Source: Verrucomicrobiales bacterium
GTDB taxonomy: Bacteria > Verrucomicrobiota > Verrucomicrobiia > Verrucomicrobiales > DEV007
Assembly: GCA_029213265.1 (NCBI GenBank)
Contig: JARGNG010000024.1
Coordinates: forward strand, 1 to 64,000
Reading direction: 5' to 3'
Length of the DNA: 64,000 bases
Within the stretch, counting starts at the first letter, position 1. Every line of letters starts with the position of its first letter. The notes under the pieces are model-generated. The model made no database searches and was not told where the DNA came from. It was given only the letters and a program-made list of their open reading frames with translations. Both the position numbers and the translations under genes were made by a program. This document shows positions 1-8,963 of the stretch, piece after piece.

Positions 1-2120
1 GCCGGGGCTTCACCATTCCCGATGCGAAACTCGCCGTGCTCAGTGACGCGGAAATCTTCGGCCGGTATCAGAACCAGCGCGGTCAGCGGCGCTACCGCCT
101 CGCCCGGGAACGGCAGTCGAGCCAGCAGGTCAGCAGCCTCCGCGAATACAACTACGGCGATCTCGTAGTGCACGTGGACTACGGCATCGGGAAATTTCGC
201 GGGATCAAGTCGAAGGAAACTACCGACGGGGAGGAAGAGGTTCTCGAAATCGAATACGACGACCACGCCCGGCTCTACGTTCCGCTGGATCAGGCGCACC
301 TCGTATCCCGCTACATCGGAACCGGAAAGAATGCGCCCAAGCTGTCGCGGCTCGGGGATAAGCGCTGGTCGAGATTGCGACGGGATGCCGAGAATTCGAT
401 CATGGACTATGCGGCCCGGCTGCTGTCCATCCAGGCGGAACGGGATGCCCACACGGGATTCCCCCACCCTCCCGACAACAAGTGGCAGTGGGAGTTTGAG
501 AACGCATTTATCTACAAAGAGACCACGGACCAGCTGCGTGCGATCGAGGACGCGAAGCAGGATATGGAGCGGCCCAAACCGATGGACCGGCTCATTTGCG
601 GGGATGTCGGTTTCGGAAAAACGGAAGTCGCAATTCGTGCGGCATTCAAAGCCGTCATGTCCGGAAAACAGGTCGCGATTCTTGTCCCCACGACGGTCCT
701 GGCCGAACAACACTATCTGAACTTCCGGGAGCGGATGTCGGATTTCCCGGTCAAAATCGAAACCCTGAGCCGCTATCGCACTCCCGCCCAGCAACGGGAG
801 ACTCTGAAAAGACTGCTCACGGGAGAAGTGGATATTGTTATCGGGACGCACCGCATTATTTCCAAGGACGTGGCCTTCAAAGACCTTGGTCTCGTAGTGG
901 TCGATGAAGAGCAACGCTTTGGAGTCACTCACAAAGAGCAATTCAAGGAGATGTGGCGATTCGTCGATGTGCTGACCCTCTCCGCAACTCCGATTCCGCG
1001 AACGCTCTATCTTTCGATGATGGGGGTTCGGGAAATGTCGGTGATCGACACCCCTCCTCCGAACCGCCGTCCGGTGGCGACTACGATTTGTCCGTACGAC
1101 GAGCGAATTATCCGATCCGCCATCGAAAAAGAAATCGCGCGCCAGGGACAGGTGTTCTTTCTCCACAACCGGGTCAAAACGATTCGGGGAATGAAACGTC
1201 GCATCGAAACCCTCGTTCCAGGCGCCAGAGTCGAGGTCGGTCACGGACAGATGGGGCACGAAGAGTTGGAAGATGTCATGAACCGATTCATTCGCGGGGA
1301 GTTCGACGTGCTCGTTTGCACCACGATCATCGAGAGCGGCGTCGACATCCCGAATGCCAACACCATTATGATTGATCGGGCCGACCGCTTTGGACTGGCG
1401 GATTTGTATCAGATTCGTGGTCGCGTCGGACGGGCCGACCGCCGCGCCTACGCCTACCTGATGCTCCCCCCCGACATGCTCACGGTGGGGGACGCCCGGA
1501 AACGGATCAACGCGATCAAACAGTATTCGTCGCTCGGAGCCGGATTCAAAATCGCGATGCGCGATCTGGAAATCCGGGGTGCCGGCAACCTTCTCGGCAC
1601 TCAGCAGAGCGGCCATATCGCAGCGATTGGTTTCGATCTCTATTGTCAGCTCCTCAAACAGTCGGTCGGAAAACTGAAGGGCGAGCCTTCTGCTGACCGG
1701 ATTGACCTCTCCCTGCACATCGATTTTCTCTGTACGAACGAATCACACTATCACCGCGCTCCGGAGGGCAGCCTTCCCGCCTACATCCCCTCCGACTACA
1801 TGGCTGAGGCGAGACTCCGCATCACCGCCTATCGGGAGCTGGCAGAGGCAAGTCAGATCCCGGAACTGGAGGTGTTGCGGGAAAACTGGTCGGATCGTTT
1901 CGGCCATTTACCCGACGCGGTGGAGCATCTTCTCACGGCAACCGAGATCAAAATTCGAGCCGGGCAGGATGGTTGCAGCTCCGCCGAAATCAAAGACGGA
2001 AAGCTGAAACTCATGAAAAACGGGAAATTCATCCAAATAAATGGTAAGTTTCCCCGTTTAATTGGAGACAACGAGGAAGAATGGCTTGAGTCGGCCCTAG
2101 ACTGGATACTAGACTTGTAA
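1..2120 (+). CDS. mfd: Transcription-repair coupling factor Mfd, 3' part (5' end outside window)
   Basis: Mfd is an ATP-driven DNA translocase that removes stalled RNA polymerase and recruits the UvrABC excision machinery. The frame is open from base 3 with no need for an internal start, so about 705 C-terminal residues of a protein usually near 1,100-1,200 residues are present. Visible in order: a CarD-like RNA-polymerase-interacting domain (motif [17 protein letters not shown], near bases 155-205), Walker [10 protein letters not shown] (near base 600), a DEEQ box (near base 905), a SATPIPRTL helicase motif, the second RecA lobe ending in QIRGRVGR, and the C-terminal TRCF domain. The UvrB-like N-terminus lies upstream of the window. 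The next gene starts 36 bases downstream on the same strand. Identity is secure. Confidence 0.97.
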   Translation, partial: RGFTIPDAKLAVLSDAEIFGRYQNQRGQRRYRLARERQSSQQVSSLREYNYGDLVVHVDYGIGKFRGIKSKETTDGEEEVLEIEYDDHARLYVPLDQAHLVSRYIGTGKNAPKLSRLGDKRWSRLRRDAENSIMDYAARLLSIQAERDAHTGFPHPPDNKWQWEFENAFIYKETTDQLRAIEDAKQDMERPKPMDRLICGDVGFGKTEVAIRAAFKAVMSGKQVAILVPTTVLAEQHYLNFRERMSDFPVKIETLSRYRTPAQQRETLKRLLTGEVDIVIGTHRIISKDVAFKDLGLVVVDEEQRFGVTHKEQFKEMWRFVDVLTLSATPIPRTLYLSMMGVREMSVIDTPPPNRRPVATTICPYDERIIRSAIEKEIARQGQVFFLHNRVKTIRGMKRRIETLVPGARVEVGHGQMGHEELEDVMNRFIRGEFDVLVCTTIIESGVDIPNANTIMIDRADRFGLADLYQIRGRVGRADRRAYAYLMLPPDMLTVGDARKRINAIKQYSSLGAGFKIAMRDLEIRGAGNLLGTQQSGHIAAIGFDLYCQLLKQSVGKLKGEPSADRIDLSLHIDFLCTNESHYHRAPEGSLPAYIPSDYMAEARLRITAYRELAEASQIPELEVLRENWSDRFGHLPDAVEHLLTATEIKIRAGQDGCSSAEIKDGKLKLMKNGKFIQINGKFPRLIGDNEEEWLESALDWILDL

Positions 2121-2156
2121 ACCGTCCGTTCCGCTCGCAACTCCGTTACCTATCTC

Positions 2157-3161
2157 ATGAGCGCTATCAAATCGTCGTCCATCAAAGGCGTCTTCGTCCT
2201 TACCCTTCTTTCCGCAATCACCTCCTGCGGGCTGGCCGCCCCAACCGTGCTCAACAGCATCCGGGCGGTGGTGAATGGGGAGCCCATCACTCAGTCCATG
2301 GTCGACTCTGCCGTCCGAACGCAGGTTCAGGTCTGGTTGATGGGAAACAAAGGCATGGTCAGCCGTTCCCAGGCCGAGCGGGAAATCAAGGAGATGGAAG
2401 CGAAAGCACTCAACGATTTAATCGACCGGAAGCTGATCCTTTCTGAATTCAAGAAGATGGGCGGCAACATCAAGGACCAGTATGTGGACGATGCGGTGAA
2501 CCGGTTTGTGAAGGACCGCTTCGGTGGCGACCGGGACAAATTTGTCGCCGAGTTAAAAAAGACAGGCATGACAATTTCCCAGTTCCGAGATGTACAGCGC
2601 GATCAAATCGCAATCCAGGCACTTCGAGCCGAGCACGCCGGTGATGAAGTCATTCCCAACACTCCCTGGGAGAAAAAGCGCGTCTACAATGAGATCAAGA
2701 GTGACTACGCTTCCGACGGAAAGCCCAAGACCTACGTCATGTCGATTCCCAAGCAGACTCCGACCAGCACCACCGAGGAGCAGGAAAAAGTGCTCGCCAA
2801 TGTTCGAGCCCAGCTCAAGAGCGGCGCCAGCTTCACCTCTCTCGCAAAAAAATATTCCGACGACAGTTTCGCGAGCAATGGCGGTTACGTCGGTATCTTG
2901 AACAAATCCGGAAAGCTGGCCCAGGGCCTGCACGACCTTGCCTACAGTCTTCCTCCCGGCCAGATGACTCCCGCGATGGATCATGGGACCCATTGGCGGA
3001 TCGTCTATGTTTCTGAGAGAGTCGGAAAAACAACCCCGTCCTTCGACAAGATCGAGGACGAAGTGGATAAGCGGCTTACGGTCGAAAAACGACAGAAGAA
3101 CATGGAGACCTGGCTGGCGAAACTCCGTCGCGATGCCAACGTCCGGATTTACCAAGACTGA
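2157..3161 (+). CDS. Parvulin-type peptidyl-prolyl isomerase / SurA-like periplasmic chaperone
   Basis: 334 residues. A hydrophobic N-terminus ends in ITSC, a plausible lipobox, so this may be an outer-membrane or periplasmic lipoprotein; a plain signal peptide is the alternative. Next comes a SurA/PrsA-type chaperone segment (VLNSIRAVVNGEPITQSMVD onwards, with a helical stretch to about residue 165). A single parvulin domain follows at about 175-310, recognisable by FTSLAKKYSDDSFASNGGYVG, then LPPGQMTPAM and the WRIVYVSER strand. E. coli SurA has two parvulin domains and is longer, so the exact orthology is open. The expected role is folding or assisting envelope proteins. It follows mfd on the same strand after 36 bases. 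Confidence 0.88.
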   Translation: MSAIKSSSIKGVFVLTLLSAITSCGLAAPTVLNSIRAVVNGEPITQSMVDSAVRTQVQVWLMGNKGMVSRSQAEREIKEMEAKALNDLIDRKLILSEFKKMGGNIKDQYVDDAVNRFVKDRFGGDRDKFVAELKKTGMTISQFRDVQRDQIAIQALRAEHAGDEVIPNTPWEKKRVYNEIKSDYASDGKPKTYVMSIPKQTPTSTTEEQEKVLANVRAQLKSGASFTSLAKKYSDDSFASNGGYVGILNKSGKLAQGLHDLAYSLPPGQMTPAMDHGTHWRIVYVSERVGKTTPSFDKIEDEVDKRLTVEKRQKNMETWLAKLRRDANVRIYQD

Positions 3162-3267
3162 GATCCTCTCCCCGGACTTTCGAAAGAGGTTTCCCCCTCT
3201 GAATCGAAGGTATTTCTTTTGCTCATTCCCTGCGTAGAATCCCGCTGAATTCGGTGTAGGCTTTCCC

Positions 3268-3789
3268 GTGCGTGTCCTCTCAATTGATCCCGCCTTGCGG
3301 AATACCGGTTATGCGGTGCTGGAACGAATCTCGACGGGTCGGAAACCGGTCTATCGGGCGGTGACCTATGGCGTGATTCAAAACAAGAGGACATTGCGGC
3401 AGTCCGGCTGCCTCGTCGCAATCCGGGAGCAACTGCACGATGTCATCAAAGCCCATTCACCCGAGGTCTGCGCGGTCGAGGGAGTGATCTACGTGCAAAG
3501 CTACAAAACCGCGATCACGATGGGCGCGGCCCGCGGAGCCGCCATCCTCGCCGCCGCCGAACATGGCATGGAGGTTTTCGAATACGCGCCCCGTCGCGTC
3601 AAACAAGCAGTCGTGGGCCGGGGAAACGCTGACAAACAGCAAGTTGCTTTCATGATGCGGGCGCTTCTGGAACTAACGGAGACACCACAATCCGATGCCG
3701 CCGATGCGCTCGCGATCGGAATGGCTCATTTCTACGAGCAGGACCCGAGTCGCGTTTCCGCCATCACTGACAAACCCGTCTCCCTCTAG
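3268..3789 (+). CDS. ruvC: Crossover junction endodeoxyribonuclease RuvC
   Basis: RuvC resolves Holliday junctions during recombination, acting with RuvAB. The 173-residue product has the family's usual length. The four catalytic acidic residues are in the expected places: D7 in LSIDPALRNTGYAV, E71 in VCAVEGVI, and D143 and D146 in PQSDAADALAIGMAH. The start is GTG at 3268; it places the first catalytic Asp at residue 7 as in E. coli. It is followed after only 3 bases by the DUF2868 gene, so the three genes to 6728 look like one transcription unit. ruvA and ruvB are not in the window. Confidence 0.96.
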   Translation: MRVLSIDPALRNTGYAVLERISTGRKPVYRAVTYGVIQNKRTLRQSGCLVAIREQLHDVIKAHSPEVCAVEGVIYVQSYKTAITMGAARGAAILAAAEHGMEVFEYAPRRVKQAVVGRGNADKQQVAFMMRALLELTETPQSDAADALAIGMAHFYEQDPSRVSAITDKPVSL

Positions 3790-3792
3790 GAA

Positions 3793-5268
3793 ATGAATCA
3801 GGTCGACGAAGTCAGGACAATCATGGCTGCCCAGTCGGTCGAGCAATCGGATCCGAACGATCTGATCCTCTCCGACCCTGACAAACGCGAAATCGAAATG
3901 ATCGCGGGGGCGCCGCTCCCCAAAGATCTTTCAAGAAGGGAGGAAAATGTATTTCTCTCCGAACGCGCCGAACTGATGCTGGTCCGCGCCGGCTCCCGAT
4001 TTCCGGATTCGACGAGGTGGTTCCGGCGATCACCGGATCACTATCGCTTCACGTGGGTGGCGCTCCTTCTCTGTCTTCTCGCCGTGGTCATTGGATTTCT
4101 TACCAACGAACTCGGGCCGGAAAAGCGAATCAACATTCTCGCCTTTCCCCTGCTCGGAATCATTGCCTGGAGTTTACTGGTCTATCTCCGCGAAATCTTT
4201 TTGTTTTCCCAAGACCGGAATCAATTTTTTCGCGACAGTTGGCTCAATAGCTTCATCCGGTTGATGCAGCCAAAGGCAAAGGCTCCGGAAACCTCCGACG
4301 CCGGGGATGAAGCTTCGATTCTCAACCGTGCCTTTCACTTGTTTCAATCCCGTTGGCAGGATCTGATCGTTCCGGTCACAGGCGCCCGCCTCAAAGCCCT
4401 GCTGCATCTCGTCGCGCTGCTTCTCGCGCTTTCAGCGATTGCGGGGATGTATGTCAAAGGGCTCGCCAATGAGTATCGCGCAGTCTGGGAAAGCACCTTC
4501 TTCACGGACAGCGAGTCGTTCCGTCCATTTCTTCAGGCCATACTTGGGCCTGCGGCCAGCCTGACGGGTAACGGGATCCCGACGGCCTCGGAACTCGATG
4601 CCATGCATTGGAAGACTGGCGGGGAGGGAGAAGTCGCCGGGGAGAATGCAGCACGCTGGATTCACTGGTATGCGATCACCGTGGGTATGTTCGTCCTCGT
4701 TCCGAGAGCAGTCCTTGCTCTGCTTTGGAAATGGCGCGCCGTCCGACTCGCCCGGACACTTCCTTTCCGTGAAGTCTCCCCTCCCTACTATGAGCATCTT
4801 CTTGCCACCTCCTCGGGAGCCGCGCTGGAATCCAAAGTCATTCCCTACGCGATTGATCTCGACGACGAATTGAGACGCTCAATCCGGAACTGTCTCGAAA
4901 CACTTCACGAACGCCCCGTCGAAATCACCTGGATGCCGACGATTCCATTTGGGGAGGAAGAAGAGATTTCCCCGCCGGATGCAAACGACTCCATCTTTCC
5001 TCTTTTCAACTTTGCATCAACTCCCGAAGAGGAAACCCACCTGACCCTTTTGCAAACCCTGTCAGGGGAAGGACTCAACAGGGTTCCCTACCTTCTGCTC
5101 GACACCACCGCCTTTGATCGCAAAGCTGATTCCTTTGCTGACGCAGAGAAAAGACGGTCCGACCGTGAGAGAGCGTGGGAATTGCTCCTTCAGCGAACGC
5201 AAATCGAGCCGGTTTTCTTTTCCCGCGACCATCCTTTCCAACTGCCGGAGCCTGACAAGACTACCTAG
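3793..5268 (+). CDS. DUF2868-like multi-pass membrane protein
   Basis: 491 residues, function unknown. Hydrophobic stretches that look membrane-spanning lie near residues 87-107 (WVALLLCLLAVVIGFLTNEL), 112-138, 200-225 (LKALLHLVALLLALSAIAGM) and 290-315. Before the first is a polar N-terminal part, and after the last a soluble C-terminal domain of about 170 residues. The strongest clue is context: the next gene, 2 bases downstream, is a DUF3482-type GTPase, and DUF2868 membrane proteins are commonly encoded next to DUF3482 GTPases in proteobacteria. The DUF2868 assignment rests on topology and on this pairing rather than on a diagnostic motif. The gene begins 3 bases after the ruvC stop, which suggests translational coupling. 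Confidence 0.72.
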   Translation: MNQVDEVRTIMAAQSVEQSDPNDLILSDPDKREIEMIAGAPLPKDLSRREENVFLSERAELMLVRAGSRFPDSTRWFRRSPDHYRFTWVALLLCLLAVVIGFLTNELGPEKRINILAFPLLGIIAWSLLVYLREIFLFSQDRNQFFRDSWLNSFIRLMQPKAKAPETSDAGDEASILNRAFHLFQSRWQDLIVPVTGARLKALLHLVALLLALSAIAGMYVKGLANEYRAVWESTFFTDSESFRPFLQAILGPAASLTGNGIPTASELDAMHWKTGGEGEVAGENAARWIHWYAITVGMFVLVPRAVLALLWKWRAVRLARTLPFREVSPPYYEHLLATSSGAALESKVIPYAIDLDDELRRSIRNCLETLHERPVEITWMPTIPFGEEEEISPPDANDSIFPLFNFASTPEEETHLTLLQTLSGEGLNRVPYLLLDTTAFDRKADSFADAEKRRSDRERAWELLLQRTQIEPVFFSRDHPFQLPEPDKTT

Positions 5269-5270
5269 CT

Positions 5271-6728
5271 ATGTCCACCGACGCCTCCCAGGAAATCGTC
5301 CTCAGTTTGATCTCGCACACCAACGTGGGAAAGACCGCACTGGCGCGAACCCTTCTCCGGAAAGACGTGGGAGAGGTCGCCGACAGTGCCCATGTCACGG
5401 TTGTGCCGGAAGCGTACGATCTGATCGAGAGCAAGGGCTATACAGCCCGCCTTTGGGACACACCGGGATTCGGATCAAATCTCGCCAAATTGGCGAAGCG
5501 ACTCCGTTCGAACGACAACCCGGTCGGTTGGATACTCCATCAAGTGTGGGATCGAACGACGGACAAATCACTTTGGTGCAGTCAGGAAGCGATCCGCAAC
5601 GTGCAGTCCGAGTCCGATGTTGTTCTCTATCTGGTAGACGCTTCCCAATCCCCGTCGGCAGTCGGTTATGTCGATCTCGAAATTGAAATCATTGAATGGA
5701 TCGGAAAACCGGTCCTCGTTTTTCTCAATCAAGCGGGACAACGGGATCCGGAAAAGGAACGACTCAACGAAATGGAGTGGCGCGCCCACCTTTCCAAATT
5801 TGAGATCGTCAGACACGTCGACACCCTGGATGCCTTTACGCGTTGCTGGACAGAGGAGCATCACATTCTGGAAAAAGCTGCGGAAATTCTATCCGGTCCG
5901 AAACGAAAAGCTGCGCGCGTTCTCGGAGATGCCTGGGCCGAACGAAGTCTGGAAACTTTCGAGACCGCAGTGTCCTGCCTTTCAGATTGGGCGAAGTTTG
6001 CCCTGACCGACACAGAACCGCTTCCACGAAAGGGACTTGCAGATCAACTTCGACAGCTTCTCTCGAGGTCGGAACGGAATCGCGATCTCGAACGGATTCA
6101 GCAGGAGATGTACAAGCGTCTCGCCGAAAGAACCTCCTCCACGGTGAATGACCTGATTTCACTTTACGGTCTCGACGGGGAAACGGCGGCCGAGTTGGAG
6201 AAGTCTTCGAAGGAGGGATTTGCCGTGAAACGGGACGTCGAAGAACCCTTCGCCGCCACTCTTGGGGGCGCTGTATCCGGACTGGTCGGAGGATTGTCGG
6301 CCGATCTCATTTCCGGGGGCATGACCTTCGGCGGCGGAGCGATCGTGGGGATGTTGCTGGGCGGTGCCACCACCTACGCGCTGGCCCGTGGATACAACCT
6401 GACCCAGACCGGTCAAAACATGGTCCGCTGGACTGAGGGCCATTTTTCCAATCAGGTGCAATTCGTCGCCATGCTCTACCTGGCCATATCCCACTACGGC
6501 CGGGGGCGGGGAATCTGGCAGGACCCGGTGAACAATCCGGCCCACTGGCAGGAAGTTCTCCAGCAACAACTGGGAGCCGAATCCGAAAACTGGTCGAAAA
6601 TCTGGAAAAAGGGAGGTCTCCAATCTGACCCGGAAGACCTGAAGAAACCTCTCGAAAAGGAATTCCGAAGACTGCTCGGTTCCGTCTTCACTAGACTCTA
6701 CCCGGAAAGCGAAGAATTATTTCGCTAG
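5271..6728 (+). CDS. Era/TrmE-like GTPase of the DUF3482 type
   Basis: 485 residues. The N-terminal G domain shows a P-loop SHTNVGKTAL (residues 15-24, with Ser in place of the usual first Gly), a switch/G3 motif WDTPGFGSN, and at the G4 position FLNQAG, which is degenerate relative to NKxD. Residues about 150-320 are helical. A Gly/Ala-rich hydrophobic hairpin-like segment at about 325-372 could insert into a membrane. A C-terminal helical region of about 110 residues follows. DUF3482 proteins are GTPases of unknown cellular role. The gene starts 2 bases after the DUF2868-like membrane protein gene, so the two probably act together at the membrane. It ends 7 bases before the convergent ispH stop, leaving no room for a conventional terminator. 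Confidence 0.82.
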   Translation: MSTDASQEIVLSLISHTNVGKTALARTLLRKDVGEVADSAHVTVVPEAYDLIESKGYTARLWDTPGFGSNLAKLAKRLRSNDNPVGWILHQVWDRTTDKSLWCSQEAIRNVQSESDVVLYLVDASQSPSAVGYVDLEIEIIEWIGKPVLVFLNQAGQRDPEKERLNEMEWRAHLSKFEIVRHVDTLDAFTRCWTEEHHILEKAAEILSGPKRKAARVLGDAWAERSLETFETAVSCLSDWAKFALTDTEPLPRKGLADQLRQLLSRSERNRDLERIQQEMYKRLAERTSSTVNDLISLYGLDGETAAELEKSSKEGFAVKRDVEEPFAATLGGAVSGLVGGLSADLISGGMTFGGGAIVGMLLGGATTYALARGYNLTQTGQNMVRWTEGHFSNQVQFVAMLYLAISHYGRGRGIWQDPVNNPAHWQEVLQQQLGAESENWSKIWKKGGLQSDPEDLKKPLEKEFRRLLGSVFTRLYPESEELFR

Positions 6729-6735
6729 TCGCAGC

Positions 6736-7977
6736 CTAGGCCTCCCGAACCGCATCGTTTGGAACGCCCCGCAATTCGAAGGCCTTGAGAATTGCATCTT
6801 CGATGAGGTTGCTGGGGCACGAAGCACCGGCCGTTATTCCGACAACGATCTCTCCTTCATCGGTAAAACCGCGAAATTCGCTGTTCACTTCCTTTCGTTC
6901 TTGAAGGTCAAAGTGAACAATTTCCTCAAGGGAGCGGAGGCACTCTGCACTTCGAATGAAGAAAGTGGGAAGTTCTTTTTCCCCGATTTCCACGAGATGA
7001 GTGGTGTTGGAGCTATTGTAGCCCCCAACAACTAACAAAACATCCATGGGATTTTCGAGCATCTCGAAAAGGGCATCCTGACGCTCCTGAGTGGCGCCGC
7101 AGATCGTATCAAAAACAAGGAAATTATCGGCTCCTCCGTCGCGGGTTTCAATCGCGGAGCGAACCCGCCGTTGAATCTCTTCCGTTTCCGACTTCAACAT
7201 CGTCGTTTGATTGGCTACGCCAATCTGTTTCAGGTCTTTGTCTGGGTCAAAGCCTTCCGACATTGCCACCTTGAAGCGGGACAAAAACTCCTCCCGATCT
7301 CCTCCGTTGACGAGATAGTGACACACGTAGTCCACGTCTTCGAGGGTCAAAATAATGAGGTAGCTTCCCTTGCCGTCTTCGCCCGCCGCCCGTGAAGCCG
7401 TCGCACGCGTCTCTTCATGATCCGCCTTGCCGTGAATGAGGGAAGTCACCCCTTCCTTGGCGAAGCTGCGGACCCGCTTCCAGACCTTCATGACATCACC
7501 GCAGGTAGTGTCGACCGTCAGGCAGCCCTGGGACTCGACCTTATCCATGAAAGAAACTGGAGCCCCAAAGGCAGGAACAATGACCACGTCTTTTTCAGTA
7601 AGATCGTCGTACTGTTCGTCCATCTTCCGCCAGGGAAGTGACACGATATTCATCTCCTCCAACTGGCGATTCACTTCAGGATTGTGAATGATCTCGCCAA
7701 TCAGGAAAATACGATTGTCGGGAAAAACCCTTCTCGAAGCGTAGGCAAGATCAATGGCACGTTCGACCCCGTAGCAAAAGCCAAACTGTTTTGCGAGGCG
7801 GATGGTCGTATCGCCAATCGTAAGATACCCGCCCCGGGCTCTCACTTTCTCAACGATGGAACTTTGATAGTGATTCGCGACCTCGGCCTGAACCCGCTCC
7901 ATCACTTCCGGCGTGCGCACATTGACGCGCCGTTTCTTTTTGGGGACTGCAGGCATTCCTTGGTTAGAACCAGACAT
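6736..7977 (-). CDS. ispH: 4-hydroxy-3-methylbut-2-enyl diphosphate reductase (IspH/LytB)
   Basis: IspH performs the last step of the MEP isoprenoid pathway, reducing HMBPP to IPP and DMAPP with a [4Fe-4S] cluster. The three cluster cysteines are visible in FGFCYGVERAI, TVDTTCGDVMKVW and FDTICGATQERQ, together with NQTTM and SSNTTHLVEIG. At about 413 residues it is the longer form with an N-terminal extension, as in cyanobacteria and plastids. The ATG at 7977 overlaps the end of the upstream L,D-transpeptidase gene by 14 bases; the ATG at 7956, leaving a short gap, is an equally possible start, since neither has a strong ribosome binding site. An in-frame extension to 8100 overlaps the neighbour further and is unlikely. 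Confidence 0.95.
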   Translation of the reverse strand: MSGSNQGMPAVPKKKRRVNVRTPEVMERVQAEVANHYQSSIVEKVRARGGYLTIGDTTIRLAKQFGFCYGVERAIDLAYASRRVFPDNRIFLIGEIIHNPEVNRQLEEMNIVSLPWRKMDEQYDDLTEKDVVIVPAFGAPVSFMDKVESQGCLTVDTTCGDVMKVWKRVRSFAKEGVTSLIHGKADHEETRATASRAAGEDGKGSYLIILTLEDVDYVCHYLVNGGDREEFLSRFKVAMSEGFDPDKDLKQIGVANQTTMLKSETEEIQRRVRSAIETRDGGADNFLVFDTICGATQERQDALFEMLENPMDVLLVVGGYNSSNTTHLVEIGEKELPTFFIRSAECLRSLEEIVHFDLQERKEVNSEFRGFTDEGEIVVGITAGASCPSNLIEDAILKAFELRGVPNDAVREA

Positions 7978-8653
7978 TCTCCATGTCCGTGAAAACAGCA
8001 TCGGATGCCCTGACCGCCGGAGAAGAATCCGGGTGGGCGTAATCCGCAGGGCGGGGAATGTTTTTCCCCAGAGTAGCGTCTTCCGGCAGGCTGTTAGCAA
8101 TGTGGACCGGCGTTCCCACTTTCATCATGTGATAGAAATCATCCGCGACGGACTTGTGGAGGCGGAGGCAACCATGAGTTCTGGGCTCAGGCCAAACCGC
8201 TCCCGCGTGAAACCCGCAACCATGGGAAAAATAGACCCAATAGGGCAGAGGGTATCCCACGTATCGATAGCCGGAGGGCATGTTTCTACGCTCCCCTGGG
8301 ATCACATGGTCTCCGTTCACAAAGAAGCCGTAGCCACTGGAGCGCTTCTTCACCTCTTTGTGCTGCACCTTGAAAGTGCCGGTCGGAGTCGGGTCCGAAG
8401 GTTTTCCAATCGCAACTGCAGCAACAAAACGGGGCTCATCGCCTTCGTAGACGTAGACGGCCCGGTGGTTCAAGCTGACCTTAACCTTCACATTACTCAA
8501 ATTCTGGACCGTTCCATACCGAACCGCCATGCTGGTCGGCACTTCAATTTCCGGTGGCTTGGTAGCACACCCGGTCACAAAAAGGACCGTTCCCACGGAA
8601 ATTGCCAGGACGGAAAGGCCACTGGGGCCAAGGATAGAATCACGCATTTTCAT
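7964..8653 (-). CDS. L,D-transpeptidase (YkuD) lipoprotein
   Basis: Predicted periplasmic enzyme making or exchanging peptidoglycan cross-links, or attaching proteins to peptidoglycan. From the ATG at 8653 (8647 is also possible) there is a signal sequence ending in a VTGC lipobox. The YkuD domain follows: TPTGTFKV, then HVIPGERR, and the catalytic motif RTHGCLRL with its Cys and His. The insert SHGCGFHAG just before the active site is also Cys/His-rich. The C-terminal 40 residues are unrelated to the fold. The gene lies directly upstream of ispH with overlapping ends, so the two are probably co-transcribed, though they have no shared pathway. Confidence 0.9.
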   Translation of the reverse strand: MKMRDSILGPSGLSVLAISVGTVLFVTGCATKPPEIEVPTSMAVRYGTVQNLSNVKVKVSLNHRAVYVYEGDEPRFVAAVAIGKPSDPTPTGTFKVQHKEVKKRSSGYGFFVNGDHVIPGERRNMPSGYRYVGYPLPYWVYFSHGCGFHAGAVWPEPRTHGCLRLHKSVADDFYHMMKVGTPVHIANSLPEDATLGKNIPRPADYAHPDSSPAVRASDAVFTDMENVWF

Positions 8654-8822
8654 GTCTCGTAAATCGGTCGGAAAGTTACACCAACTACGTCTCAGAGCGA
8701 GAGAAGTTGAAAAAAACCGCAAAAATGAATTTTTTATCTATTTATAGTTGACGTTTCTTAAATATCAGCTACCCTTTTCTTGGTTACTTTCTCGGTAACT
8801 GTCTGTTTGTGTTTCGTGTTTC

Positions 8823-8854
8823 GAGGCCGCTCATCCTTCGGGGTGAGCGGTCTC
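8823..8854. other. Stable hairpin with TTCG loop in a 310-base gene-free stretch
   Basis: Between the L,D-transpeptidase start (8653) and the oxidoreductase stop (8964) there is no convincing gene. A 14-bp stem with one G-T wobble at each of two positions closes on a TTCG tetraloop at 8837-8840. On the + strand it is followed by a weak, interrupted pyrimidine run. The AT-rich stretch 8715-8765 carries TATAAAT on the minus strand (near 8738-8744), a candidate -10 element for the transpeptidase gene. The hairpin could end a small + strand transcript or a minus-strand one; nothing here decides which. Confidence 0.4.
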
Positions 8855-8892
8855 TTCACTTTTCAGGGCAACGCAACTGTGATTGAGGCTAC

Positions 8893-8928
8893 AAAAAAGC
8901 GGCTTCGACTCGCGCCGAAACCGCTTTT
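8893..8928 (-). terminator. Intrinsic terminator of the Gfo/Idh oxidoreductase gene
   Basis: Read on the minus strand, the arms AAAAGCGG and CCGCTTTT pair, and an inner TTCG/CGAA also pairs after a small mismatch. A run of six T residues follows. It starts 36 bases beyond the stop codon of the oxidoreductase gene. Confidence 0.75.
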
Positions 8929-8963
8929 GAGATTATTCTCCGGGAAGGAGAATCTGCCCGAAA

